Below, one piece after another: positions 1 through 8,636 of a stretch of DNA of 54,199 bases. The DNA comes from JBBIQS01 sp037442205 (GTDB taxonomy: Bacteria > Myxococcota > Myxococcia > Myxococcales > UBA5297). The stretch spans positions 1-54,199 of the forward strand of contig JBBIQS010000056.1 of the NCBI GenBank assembly GCA_037442205.1, given 5' to 3'. The notes beneath the pieces were generated by a model. It saw only the letters and a list, made by a program, of their open reading frames with translations. It did not search any database and was not told the DNA's origin. The translations under genes were made by a program, and so were the position numbers. Numbering within the stretch: the stretch's first letter is position 1; every line of letters begins with the position of its first letter.

Positions 1-929
1 GGGGTCGGGGCGAGCTTGGGGCGGGGGTGCTTGTCGAAGTTGACCGCCGGAGGCGGCCCGAGGGGAGCCAACGGGGCGCGAGCGGGGACGGCCGCCGCGG
101 CGGGGGCGCGGCGCGGATCGGGCTTGCGCAGCAGGGTGGCTCCGCCGCGGTCCAGCCACTCCAGCCCCAGCGCCGAGGCCTGCGGCAGCTCCACCGGCCC
201 CAGCAGCAGCAATCCCCCCGGACGCAGCGCCCCGGCCAGCTTGTGCAGCACCTGGGCCGCGGTCTCCGGGTTGAAGTAGATCAGCACGTTGCGGCAGACC
301 ACCAGGTGGCAGTCGGCGATCGGCGCGGATTCGGTCACCAGGTTGTGCTGCCGCAGCTCGACCAGCGCGCGCACCGAGGGGAGCACCAGCCGCTCGCCGC
401 CGCTCATCGCCTCGAAGAAGCGCCGCTCGATGGCCTGGTCGAGCTTGCGCATCGACCAGTTGCCATAGCGGGCCTCGCGCGCCCGACGCAGCGCCCGCTG
501 CGAGACGTCGGTGGCCAGGATGCGGGCGGTGGCCTCGCCGCGCCCCAGCTGCGTCAGCAGCATCGACAGGGTGTAGGGCTCCTCGCCGCTGGCGCAGCCG
601 GCCGACCAGACCGACAGGGCGCGCTCGCCGGCGAATTCGCCCAGCAGCCCGCGCAGGGCCTCCAGCTGCTCGGGGTGGCGGAAGAAGTAGGTCTCGCCGA
701 TCACCGAGTGCTCGACCAGGGCATTGATGCACTCGCCGTCCCCGGCCAGCATCCGGGCGAGCATCTCCGGCGGGCTGAGCTTGAGCGCCGCCGCCGCCAT
801 CCGGTAGCCGTCGGCCAGCGCCCGGCGCAGCCCGCGGGTCAGCGTCAGCCCGCACGCCCGGCGGAGGATCTCCTCCACCCGGTCCAGGTCCAGCTCGGCG
901 ACCGCGGAGCTGTCCAGCGCGGTGCTCAC
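1..929 (-). CDS. cheR: Chemotaxis protein methyltransferase CheR (3' end cut by window)
   Basis: S-adenosylmethionine-dependent methyltransferase that methylates glutamates on chemoreceptors in the cytoplasm. From a GTG at 929 the frame stays open for 309 codons to the window edge, so the C-terminus is missing. An N-terminal all-helical CheR domain spans about residues 10-75. The SAM-binding motif AGCASGEEPYT is at 110-120, an acidic D141 follows, and VVCRNVLIYFN at 210-220 is the conserved late motif of the family. After residue 268 the chain becomes Ala/Pro-rich, which suggests a linker to a further domain (TPR in many related CheR proteins) beyond the edge; that part is inference. The GTG start overlaps the stop of the upstream cheW-like gene by 4 bases (GTGA), indicating translational coupling. 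Identification is firm; the receptor system it serves is unknown. Confidence 0.93.
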   Translation of the reverse strand, partial: MSTALDSSAVAELDLDRVEEILRRACGLTLTRGLRRALADGYRMAAAALKLSPPEMLARMLAGDGECINALVEHSVIGETYFFRHPEQLEALRGLLGEFAGERALSVWSAGCASGEEPYTLSMLLTQLGRGEATARILATDVSQRALRRAREARYGNWSMRKLDQAIERRFFEAMSGGERLVLPSVRALVELRQHNLVTESAPIADCHLVVCRNVLIYFNPETAAQVLHKLAGALRPGGLLLLGPVELPQASALGLEWLDRGGATLLRKPDPRRAPAAAAVPARAPLAPLGPPPAVNFDKHPRPKLAPT

Positions 930-1480
930 CCCGGCTCGACCCCTTCGAGCAGCGGCTCGACGTTGAGCAGCGGCAGCAGCTGCGAGTCGACCTGCACCAG
1001 CCCGGCCACCAGGTTGGTGGTGAAGTAGCGCGCGTCCTGGGTGCCGCCGTCGGGGGCGCGGGCCACCAGCGGGGCTTCGACCAGGGTGCGCACCCGGTCC
1101 ACCACCACCGCCCGCGGCGGGGAGCCGCGCAGCACCAGCACGTGGGAGTCGAGGGGCGGCTCGCCCTGCCGTCCCAGAAAGGCCGCCAGGTCCAGGGCCA
1201 GCACCGGCTCGCCCCGGTAGTTGAAGGTGCCCAGCACGTGCCGCGGGCTCTTGGGCAGCGGGCGGGTCGCCACCAGCCGGACGATCTCCGCCACCGAGGC
1301 CGAGGAGAGGGCACCGGAGAAGCCCTCGATCTCGACCACCAGATACTGCCCGGGCAGCTCCTCGCCGGCGCCCACCGACGCCAGCTCGGACTGGACGCGG
1401 GCAAACTCGGCCTGCAGCGCCTTCAAGCGCTGCTGGAGCTCGCTCTTCTTTTCCGCGGGGGGAGTGCCGCCGGGGGCCAT
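926..1480 (-). CDS. cheW: CheW-like chemotaxis coupling protein
   Basis: Adaptor that couples chemoreceptors to the CheA kinase. 184 residues. An N-terminal coiled-coil-like segment (about residues 10-38, rich in Leu, Gln, Lys) precedes a CheW beta-barrel domain at about 45-180, recognisable from QYLVVEIEG, the LPKSPRHVLGTFNYRGEPV stretch (the family's 'p..v.G..n.RG.i.pv.dl') and the closing PLLNVEPLL. The ATG at 1480 is chosen over the upstream extension because the domain and helix begin just after it. It is slightly longer than a minimal CheW because of the helical N-terminal extension. It forms a coupled pair with cheR downstream; no receptor or CheA gene is visible in the window. Confidence 0.88.
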   Translation of the reverse strand: MAPGGTPPAEKKSELQQRLKALQAEFARVQSELASVGAGEELPGQYLVVEIEGFSGALSSASVAEIVRLVATRPLPKSPRHVLGTFNYRGEPVLALDLAAFLGRQGEPPLDSHVLVLRGSPPRAVVVDRVRTLVEAPLVARAPDGGTQDARYFTTNLVAGLVQVDSQLLPLLNVEPLLEGVEPG

Positions 1481-1658
1481 GTGCCGGTTCGCCGTATTCC
1501 TGAGTGGTTTCGCGTGCAGGGCGCTCGGGCAACCCAGCGAACACACGATAGCCCAGCGGCTTGTCAGGAATCAAACTCGGCGAAGGGGGAGCCGGCCGGG
1601 CCAGGGACCGGCCCTTTTACCCCGTGGCGCTGCGGGTTTACGCCCAGAACGCCCTCGC

Positions 1659-3449
1659 TCAAGAGAGCTTGGGGCGCCGGCGCGGCTGGCACACGCACAG
1701 GCCGTCGCGGTGGGCCTCCACCGCCGGCCAGAAGCCGGCCAGCACCGACTCGATCGGGACCGGGGCCCGCAGCGCCACCCCGCACCGAGGGCGCTCCCGC
1801 AGCTGGCGGGCCAGGGCCCGGATGGACTCGGCGGCCGGCGCCGTCCCCTGCCCCAGCTGCTCGACCGCCTCCTGCAGCTTGGGGAGGCTCTCCTTGCAGC
1901 CCTCGCACAGCCCGCACCCCTCGCGGGCGAAGAAGGCCAGCGCCCGCCTTGCCAGGTCGAACAGGCAGCTTTTCTCGCTGATCCCCACCACCGCCCCGCT
2001 GCCGACCCAGGCCCCGGCCGAGGCCAGGGCCGCGTCGTCCAGCCCCAGCTCGAACTGCTCGGGAGTGAGAAAGGGCCCGGCCACCCCGCCCACCTGCGCC
2101 GCCAACAGCGACTTGCCCTGCAGCGGCCCGCCGCCCAGCGACTCGAGCAGCTCGCGCAGGGAGGTGCCGCGCGCCACCTCGTAGGCCCCGGGGCGCTTCA
2201 AGTCCCCGGAGAGGCAGACCACCTTGGTCCCCGCGGCGCCGCCGATGCCCAGGCCGCGGAAGCGCTCCCCGCCGTGCTGGGCGATGAAGGGCAGCATGGC
2301 CAGGGTCTCGACGTTGTGGACCAGGGTCGGCCGGCCGAACAGCCCCTGCTCCTCGAGCGCGCCGGCCCTGCGCCCCGGGACGTTCCCCTCCAGCGAGGAG
2401 ACGAGCCCGTCGGCCTCGCCGGCGGCGTAGGAGGCCGGGGCCAGCCGCACCCTGAGCCTGAGCGCGAAGGAGGTCCCCAGGATGCGCTCCCCCAGCAGCC
2501 CGGAGCGCGACGCCTCTTCGAGGGCGGTGCGGGCCCGCTCGGTGGCCAGCTCGTACTCGGCGCGCACCACCAGGAAGGCCTCGTGGATGCCGGTGGCGTA
2601 GGCCGCCAGCAGCGCCCCGGCGAGCACCAGGTGCGGGTCGCGCTCCAGCAGCAGCCGGTCCTTGAAGGTCCCCGGCTCGCTCTCCACCCCGTTGACCACC
2701 AGGTACTTCTTGTCGCCCTGGGCGCCCAGCAGCTTGCGCCACTTGACCGCCGCCGGGGAGCCCTCGCCGCCGGCGCCCAGCAGCCCGCTGTCGGCCACCG
2801 CCTGCAGCAGCTTGCCCGGGTCGTCCTTGAGGGCCTGCTCCACCGGCTGGTAGACGCCGTGGCGGCGGGCAGTCGCCAGTTGGTGGGAGCTCTTGGCGAA
2901 GATGTTGGCGAAGGCCACCCGCGGCTCGGTCTTGAAGGCGTGGACCGGCTTCTCCACCGACAGCAGGTCCTCCCACTCCTCGGGCATCGCCTTGGCCAGG
3001 GTGCGGGCGCGGGCGGCGCTGATCGCCAGCGGGGCGCCGCGGGCGTAGCAGGCGATGGGCCCCAGGTCGCAGGCCCCCTGGCAGCGCAGCTCCTCGAAGG
3101 GCAGCCCCTTCTCCCTGAGGATCCGCTCCACCTCGGCCCCGCCGCGCGCCGCGCACGGGCCGCCGACGCACAGCCCCAGCTGGCTGGGAGGCCGCTCGCC
3201 GGCCAGCAGCCGATGGGCCCGCGCCAGCTCGCGCAGCCTCTCGGCGGGCGCCTCGAGCCGGGGAGCGAGCAGGTTGAGCACCGGCTCGGAGAGCGGGCCG
3301 ACCAGCTTCGCCAGCTCGACCAGCAGCGTCAGCAGCGCTGCCTGCTCGCTGCCGAAGCGCTGCACCAATTCGTCGACCGCGCGCGCCTTCTCCCCGAGCA
3401 CGGCGGAGTCGGACGACGTCGGGCTACGGCCTGTCAGCGGGGTCTGCAC
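1659..3449 (-). CDS. Fused NuoE/NuoF-like NADH dehydrogenase flavoprotein
   Basis: Predicted cytoplasmic NAD(P)H-oxidising diaphorase unit. In 596 residues it joins a NuoE-like thioredoxin-fold [2Fe-2S] domain (ligand pattern C94-x4-C99 and C123-x3-C127) to a NuoF-like 51-kDa domain. The latter has the FMN/NADH loop GLLGAGGEGSPAAVKW (222-237), ESEPGTFKDR (256-265), the SLBB region (about 405-460) and a [4Fe-4S] site C512-x2-C515-x2-C518 with C556 as likely fourth ligand. The usual NADE acidic motif reads NGVE here. A GTG at 3449 is taken as start; GTG 3401 is an alternative and neither has a strong ribosome-binding site. No other Complex I, hydrogenase or formate dehydrogenase subunit lies nearby, so the electron acceptor is unknown. 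It could belong to a dispersed diaphorase or bidirectional hydrogenase-type enzyme. Confidence 0.85.
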   Translation of the reverse strand: MQTPLTGRSPTSSDSAVLGEKARAVDELVQRFGSEQAALLTLLVELAKLVGPLSEPVLNLLAPRLEAPAERLRELARAHRLLAGERPPSQLGLCVGGPCAARGGAEVERILREKGLPFEELRCQGACDLGPIACYARGAPLAISAARARTLAKAMPEEWEDLLSVEKPVHAFKTEPRVAFANIFAKSSHQLATARRHGVYQPVEQALKDDPGKLLQAVADSGLLGAGGEGSPAAVKWRKLLGAQGDKKYLVVNGVESEPGTFKDRLLLERDPHLVLAGALLAAYATGIHEAFLVVRAEYELATERARTALEEASRSGLLGERILGTSFALRLRVRLAPASYAAGEADGLVSSLEGNVPGRRAGALEEQGLFGRPTLVHNVETLAMLPFIAQHGGERFRGLGIGGAAGTKVVCLSGDLKRPGAYEVARGTSLRELLESLGGGPLQGKSLLAAQVGGVAGPFLTPEQFELGLDDAALASAGAWVGSGAVVGISEKSCLFDLARRALAFFAREGCGLCEGCKESLPKLQEAVEQLGQGTAPAAESIRALARQLRERPRCGVALRAPVPIESVLAGFWPAVEAHRDGLCVCQPRRRPKLS

Positions 3450-3550
3450 CGCCCCAAGATTGGGCCTATCCCCTCGGGCGCCAAGCCACCCGTTAGGGCC
3501 CGGGCGGCAAGCGACGGGGAGCGAACAGCTCGGGGAGGCGGGACGATCGG

Positions 3551-5365
3551 CTAGCGCAGCCGCAGCCTCGCCCGCCCCATCAGCCCTTGCCCCTGGGGAT
3601 CGGGCCACAGCTCGATCAGGGCATCGCGCAGGGGCAGCAGCGTTCGCATCGGCGCGTGAGGGCGCTCGAAGTAGGCGGCGATCATCGTCTGTGCGAATTC
3701 GACCCGGGCGGGATCCAGCCCTCCGGTCGTCGGCGGGAAGCGCAGCCGGTCGACGAGCCCGGCGACGTCGACAAACGCGAGCGCGTGGCCGGCGGAGTCG
3801 GCGGGCAGCTCGGAGGCGAGCCAGTCGGCCAGGGTTGCCTCCTGGGGCTCGGGCTTGAACGCGCTCCCGAAGACCTCGCCCATGCCCGCCAGGAGCGTGT
3901 CGCCGGACATCCCCAGCCCTACGTCGCCCAGCCCGCCGCTCCTTTCGAAGGCCAGCGCCGGCCCGGAGTCGATCAGCGTCGCCGACGCCGTGGCCTTCGC
4001 CGAGCGCCTCAGCTGGTCGGCCGCAGCCGGCCGATCGCGCACCTCGACGGCAACCAGCGCCCCCAGGTAGCGCGAGCTGGCCCCCAACTGCCCGCGAACG
4101 AAATCGGTCCAGAGATGGGCGGCGTCGAACCAGAACGCGCCTGAGATCTCGCCGGTCATCATCTCCACCAGCGCCTCGCAACTCAGCCCGCTGCCAGCCA
4201 ACAGCGCCTCGAGCGGGCATCCTCGCGGACCGCGAGCGATGGCCTTGAGCTGCTCGGAGTCGAAGCTGCCGGTCAGGTAGCCGAAGGCCCCCGCGCGTGC
4301 CGACTTGAGCAGCACCTCGCTCCTCGGACCTCTGAACGCGCGCGCCCTCGCGGCGTCGGAGAATGCGGTGACCACGAAGGCCTCGGCCTCGATCTGCGAA
4401 TCGGAGAAGGTGAGCGCGAGGGCGGCGGGAGTGGGAGTTGGCCGTTGCACCTCGTCCACGACCGCGAGGCCCGCCGCCCGGCCGATCTTGGCCAGGTCGC
4501 GGGCGAAGACGAAGAGCTCCTCCCCTTTCACCCGCGCGCGCAGACGCGCGAAGGCGGCGTCGGCGAACAGCCCTTCGGCCGGCCCTTCGAGGATTTCGGC
4601 CAGCGCCGCCGCCGAGGGCGCGGAGCCGTCCTTGGGGGCAGAGCGCAGGTAGAGGTAGCCGTAGCGGGCCAGGATCCAGATCGCCTCGCCGTTGTCTCGG
4701 GCCACCAGCCCGCCCGGCACCGCCTCGAAGCTGGCCGAGGGGCTGTTGCGGGCGATGGCCGCGCGCAAGGTCTCGAGCGCGGCCTTCTCGTCGCTGACCC
4801 CCACCGCCAGCCAGTCGCCGCCGTCGCTGTCGAGGCGGAAGGAGGCGATGCCCTCCTCGGGATCGATGCCGGCGACGGCCACCAGCTCCGGGCGGCTGGG
4901 ATCGAAGCCGAGCAGCCGTTCGAAGCCCCGCAGGAAGCTGGCGGTCTGCTGCGGCCCCAGGAAGCGCTCCGCCACCGCCAGCAGCGAGGAGACGCGGGCG
5001 AAGGCGCGGTCCACCAGCACGGCAGTGGCAGCACCCGGCGGGACCGCGGCCGCCGGCGGGCGGCGGGCGATGCGCACCAGGCACTCCGAGCTGCGCGCGC
5101 CGCGCCCGTCGCTCACCTCGACCCGGACCCGGTATTCGCCGGCCTGGGCGAAGGCGTGCTCCACCTGTGGACCGGGGGCGCTGCTGCCATCGCCGAACTC
5201 CCAGCGAATCTGCGTGCCCTCGGGGACCGGCTCGGCGACTTGGCCGAAGCGCAGCGGGACGCCGCTGACCCCGTCGCGATCCCGACCGGCGTCGGCCGGA
5301 TAGCGGTGGACGCATCCGGCCAAGCCCGAAATCAGCAGCGCCAGCAGGACTCTTCGTGCGCGCAC
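3551..5365 (-). CDS. PKD-domain lipoprotein of unknown function
   Basis: 604 residues, exported and lipidated: N-terminal Arg-rich region, hydrophobic core and lipobox LAGC with the acylated Cys at 18. A single PKD/immunoglobulin-like domain follows (about residues 35-100; IRWEFGDGS and the closing GEYRVRVEVSDGRG are diagnostic). The remaining 500 residues resemble no family I recognise. They contain repeated alternations of 'FARL..VKG' and 'GEISGAFWFDAAHLW' type segments, consistent with a DUF3352-like surface protein, but I cannot assign it. The start is the GTG at 5365 because GGAGG lies about 8 bases upstream and it places the signal peptide at the N-terminus; a longer ATG start at 5413 would bury it. 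It lies between two other surface or redox genes on the same strand with gaps of 73-101 bases. Confidence 0.82.
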   Translation of the reverse strand: MRARRVLLALLISGLAGCVHRYPADAGRDRDGVSGVPLRFGQVAEPVPEGTQIRWEFGDGSSAPGPQVEHAFAQAGEYRVRVEVSDGRGARSSECLVRIARRPPAAAVPPGAATAVLVDRAFARVSSLLAVAERFLGPQQTASFLRGFERLLGFDPSRPELVAVAGIDPEEGIASFRLDSDGGDWLAVGVSDEKAALETLRAAIARNSPSASFEAVPGGLVARDNGEAIWILARYGYLYLRSAPKDGSAPSAAALAEILEGPAEGLFADAAFARLRARVKGEELFVFARDLAKIGRAAGLAVVDEVQRPTPTPAALALTFSDSQIEAEAFVVTAFSDAARARAFRGPRSEVLLKSARAGAFGYLTGSFDSEQLKAIARGPRGCPLEALLAGSGLSCEALVEMMTGEISGAFWFDAAHLWTDFVRGQLGASSRYLGALVAVEVRDRPAAADQLRRSAKATASATLIDSGPALAFERSGGLGDVGLGMSGDTLLAGMGEVFGSAFKPEPQEATLADWLASELPADSAGHALAFVDVAGLVDRLRFPPTTGGLDPARVEFAQTMIAAYFERPHAPMRTLLPLRDALIELWPDPQGQGLMGRARLRLR

Positions 5366-5438
5366 GCGGCACCTCCGCTGGCCGAGCAAACCCGCGCCCC
5401 GGCCAGCGGTCAATCGCCCAGACGGCGGCTCCAGCCGA

Positions 5439-8400
5439 TCAGTCGAACGACAGTCCGATCAAGTGCTCCTGCTTGACTGAGGAATCGGCCCGCCAGGCGA
5501 ACTGGTAGTAGAGCGACAGCGGGATGCGGTCGAGCATGGCGCAGCGCAGGTGGATGGCGCCGCCGGCCGCGCGCCGCAGCGCCCAGCGGGTGTCGGGGGC
5601 GAGCGGCTCGCCGCGGGCCACAGCGGCGAAGACCCCGAAGGCCTCGAAGTCGACCTGGCGGACGAAGAACGAGGGCAGCAGGAACAGGAACGAGGCCCAG
5701 CCGCGATCGACGATCAGCGGCCACTGGTAGCTGGCCTGGGCGATTCCCACTCCCGAGCCGGGGACGGCGACGTCCTCGTAGCCGCGCAGCGGCACCGCGA
5801 AGGCCGGCCGCGGGATCGAAAAGAGCTGGGTGTCGGTGGCCGCGGACACGTTGCCGGAGCTCGGCAGGCCATTGGAGTGGAAGAAGACCGAGCCGTTGGG
5901 GATGCCGCCGATGTCCAGGGTCTGGTTGCCCTGAGCGCCCAGCAGCAGCCGGCCCGAGCCGCTCAGCGCCAGCCGGTGGCGCTTGAGCAGCGGCAGCGGC
6001 ACGTAGGCGGTCAGCCCACCGCTGACGTCTCCGAGGTTGAAGTAGCTGCTCAGCGCCTTGGGGTAGTAGCTGAGCGAGGCATCAGCAACGAAGCCCGCCC
6101 GCGGCCCGCTGTAGGGCGTGGTCTCCACCGCCGACCAGGCGAACTGCAGATTCGGACCGACGAAGCGGTTCTCGACCATCCGGACGGCGTTGGGATCGGT
6201 GGGCGTGGGAGCGGCCAGCGCGTCGTGGACGTCGAGCAGCTCGAAGCCCAGGCGGAACGGAGTGGTCCAGAAATCGCGGGTGGCGCCGAGAGAGACCTGC
6301 TTGTCGTAGACGCCATCCAGCCGAACCAGCGCGCCGACGATCTCCAGATACCAGGGCGCCGCCAGGTAGGTCGCGTAGCCCAGCGAGAGGCTGGGGAGCT
6401 TGTCGCGCGTGTCGTAGCTGAGGTTGAGGGCCCAGTTGTGCATGCCCAGCCGGTCGCCGCCCAGCAGCGACAACCCGGCCACGGTGTAGGGGGTCTGGAG
6501 TGCGTCGGCCGCCGTCCAGAGGTAGGGGACGTGCATCGTCGGGACGAAGAGCCGCTCCCAGGCCGAGTAGGGCTCGTCTGATTGGACCTTCAGCGGACGC
6601 TGAGTCACGGCCGGCTGCTCGGTCGGCGGTGCCGGATAGGCAGGATTGGCCAATGCCGGGTCGGCGGGCTGCGTCGCGGCCGCCTGGACCGGAGAAGGCG
6701 GCGGCGGAGGAGGCCGAACCATCTCGCCAGAGGGCGGGTCGAGCGGCGGAGGCGGAGGCAGCGGCAGGTCGCCGGCCTGGGCCAGCAGCACCGGGCCGCC
6801 CTTGGGCGGCAACGCCAGGGCCAGCGGCGTGCGCGGCTGCAGCGGGGCGCTGTCCAGGGACCAGCCCCAGCCGTCGCGGTTGAGGAAGGCCAGCGTCCCG
6901 CCGGCGGGCGCAACGTCGAACGCCGCGAAAGGCGCCTCGGTGATCGGCGCGATCCGGCCAGTCTCGAGCTCGAACAGATGGGCCTGGACCCGGCCGTCCG
7001 AGGTCTCGCGCAGGAAGACCGCCCGCGAGGCGTCGACGAACCGGGCGCCGTAGTTGAACTTCCCGTCGGCAGTCAGCTGGGTCACCGCGCCGTCGCCAGT
7101 GCGCGCGAAGAGATCGAAGCCGTTGCTGGAGTGCTGCGAAAAGAGGATCCGGTCACCCTGGGGCGAGCAGGCCGGCGCGGCCACCGTGGTCCCGGCCTCG
7201 AGCCTGGTCAGCAGATTGGACGATCGGCTGGCGAAGTCGTAGCGCGCCAGGTTGGCGGCGCTGCCGCGGTGATCGACGTAGACGTAGCCCTTGCCGTCGG
7301 CCTCGACGCAGCCGCCGGGGCCGGTGAGTCCGTCGTAGATCTCGACCACGTCGCCATTTCGCGCGTCGACCTTCCACAGGCGCCCGATGTACGAGGTGTC
7401 GGTGTCGACGTCGGCCGAGACCAGGTACAGCCACTTGCCGTCGGCGCTGAAGGAGAGCCCGCTGATCGCGTCGACGCTGGCCACGATCCAACGCCGCGGG
7501 GGCAGGAACTGGACCAGTCCGGTCGAGAAGCGCTCGCTGCCGTCGCGCTCGCGCACGGTGAGGCGGATGGGCTCGTCGCGCCCGGCGCTCACCAAAGCCA
7601 GCGCGCCGTCGGGAGATGAGGCCAGGCGGGCGTTGTAGCCGATGTCGTCCGCCAGCACCTTTTGGTCGGCCGGGCGCGCGCGAGCGCCCAGGTCCTTGCG
7701 CAGCTCACGGGTGAAGTCGTCGAAGAGCGAGCCGATGTTCTTCCCGAACACCGAGGAGAAGCGCAGCGTCACGCCTAAGGGCGAGAAGATCGACGAGCCC
7801 TGCTTGTCGATGAGGGCCCACAGCTTCTTCTCGCCGTAGCGGCGGGCCAGGTAGTCCACGAACATCTGGCCGACCAGGTAGTGGGCGCCGAAGGGGATGC
7901 CCTTGCGGTTGAGCGCCGACAGCGAGCCGGGGCCCATGTTGCCGCTCTCGGAGGCGAAGCCGGACATGAAGCCGGCGCGCCAGAACGGCGAGAAGGGCCG
8001 GCCCACGCTCTTGCCCTGGCGCGCCTCGTAGTGGGTGGCCAGGCCCTCCATGAACCAGGTGTCGAAGAAGCTCTGCGGGCTGAGCACGCCGCCGCTCAGG
8101 AAGTTGAGGCCGCGCCAGAAGCCGCTGATCTGCTGGAACTGCACGTAGTGCAGCGCCTCGTGGCAGCTGACGTCGCCGATCTCGGCGGTGCCTATGTTGT
8201 AGAGGTCGAAGACCTCGAGGCTCATGTGCAGCGGCAGCACCATCTGTTGCTCGTGCCCCTGGACTATCGGCTGGACGTAGGCGTTGTTGAAGTCGGCGGT
8301 GGTCAGGTAGACGAGCAGCTTGTCGGACTCGAGGTCGCGGGGCGGCATCGCCCGCAGCTGGCCGACGCAGGACTCGAGGCGGCCGGCGATGCGCAGCGCC

Positions 8401-8561
8401 GCCTCGGCGTGGCTGGCCGGGTAGTAGAGCACCAGCGACGGCGTCTCCAGCCGGCGCATCTCGTCGCGGGCGAAGCTGGCGGCGACTTCCTGGGAGAAGC
8501 GCGGGCTGAGCCCGGCGCAGGCCGAGAGCAGCAGCGCGGTTGCGAGGAAAAGCCGTTTCAT
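5439..8561 (-). CDS. Lipoprotein with HExxH peptidase-MA-like domain, beta-propeller and C-terminal beta-barrel
   Basis: 1040 residues. Lipobox LLSAC with Cys at 15. Residues about 40-200 look like a gluzincin-type zinc peptidase: H134-E135-x2-H138 followed 34 residues later by WFMEGLATHYE (E172), the classic third-ligand arrangement. Residues about 300-590 carry TolB/PD40-like propeller repeats (WKVDARNGDVVEIYDG, FSADGKWLYLVSADVD). A Pro-rich linker follows at about 605-680, then about 350 residues of alternating beta-strands ending in HLIGLSFD, with a terminal aromatic segment typical of outer-membrane barrels. Such an arrangement would anchor a periplasmic or surface peptidase in the outer membrane. 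Peptidase activity is inferred from motifs only. It is flanked by two further lipoprotein genes on the same strand (gaps 73 and 75 bases), suggesting co-expression. Confidence 0.85.
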   Translation of the reverse strand: MKRLFLATALLLSACAGLSPRFSQEVAASFARDEMRRLETPSLVLYYPASHAEAALRIAGRLESCVGQLRAMPPRDLESDKLLVYLTTADFNNAYVQPIVQGHEQQMVLPLHMSLEVFDLYNIGTAEIGDVSCHEALHYVQFQQISGFWRGLNFLSGGVLSPQSFFDTWFMEGLATHYEARQGKSVGRPFSPFWRAGFMSGFASESGNMGPGSLSALNRKGIPFGAHYLVGQMFVDYLARRYGEKKLWALIDKQGSSIFSPLGVTLRFSSVFGKNIGSLFDDFTRELRKDLGARARPADQKVLADDIGYNARLASSPDGALALVSAGRDEPIRLTVRERDGSERFSTGLVQFLPPRRWIVASVDAISGLSFSADGKWLYLVSADVDTDTSYIGRLWKVDARNGDVVEIYDGLTGPGGCVEADGKGYVYVDHRGSAANLARYDFASRSSNLLTRLEAGTTVAAPACSPQGDRILFSQHSSNGFDLFARTGDGAVTQLTADGKFNYGARFVDASRAVFLRETSDGRVQAHLFELETGRIAPITEAPFAAFDVAPAGGTLAFLNRDGWGWSLDSAPLQPRTPLALALPPKGGPVLLAQAGDLPLPPPPPLDPPSGEMVRPPPPPPSPVQAAATQPADPALANPAYPAPPTEQPAVTQRPLKVQSDEPYSAWERLFVPTMHVPYLWTAADALQTPYTVAGLSLLGGDRLGMHNWALNLSYDTRDKLPSLSLGYATYLAAPWYLEIVGALVRLDGVYDKQVSLGATRDFWTTPFRLGFELLDVHDALAAPTPTDPNAVRMVENRFVGPNLQFAWSAVETTPYSGPRAGFVADASLSYYPKALSSYFNLGDVSGGLTAYVPLPLLKRHRLALSGSGRLLLGAQGNQTLDIGGIPNGSVFFHSNGLPSSGNVSAATDTQLFSIPRPAFAVPLRGYEDVAVPGSGVGIAQASYQWPLIVDRGWASFLFLLPSFFVRQVDFEAFGVFAAVARGEPLAPDTRWALRRAAGGAIHLRCAMLDRIPLSLYYQFAWRADSSVKQEHLIGLSFD

Positions 8562-8636
8562 GAGCGCCTTCGCGAGCGAGGAAGAGCGCTCACTCTAGCC
8601 GACCTCGAGGGAGACGCGGCGGGGCTGGGCCCGCTC

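Noticed and set aside
1598..1618. GC hairpin followed by TTTT on the plus strand between the NuoEF-like and cheW genes
   Set aside because: It would terminate plus-strand transcripts, but no plus-strand gene lies upstream; on the minus strand no T-run follows the stem.
1221..3554. 777-codon open frame on the plus strand opposite the NuoEF-like gene
   Set aside because: Arg/Pro/Gly-rich low-complexity translation with no motif, antisense to a gene with clear Fe-S and FMN motifs; a shadow caused by high GC content.
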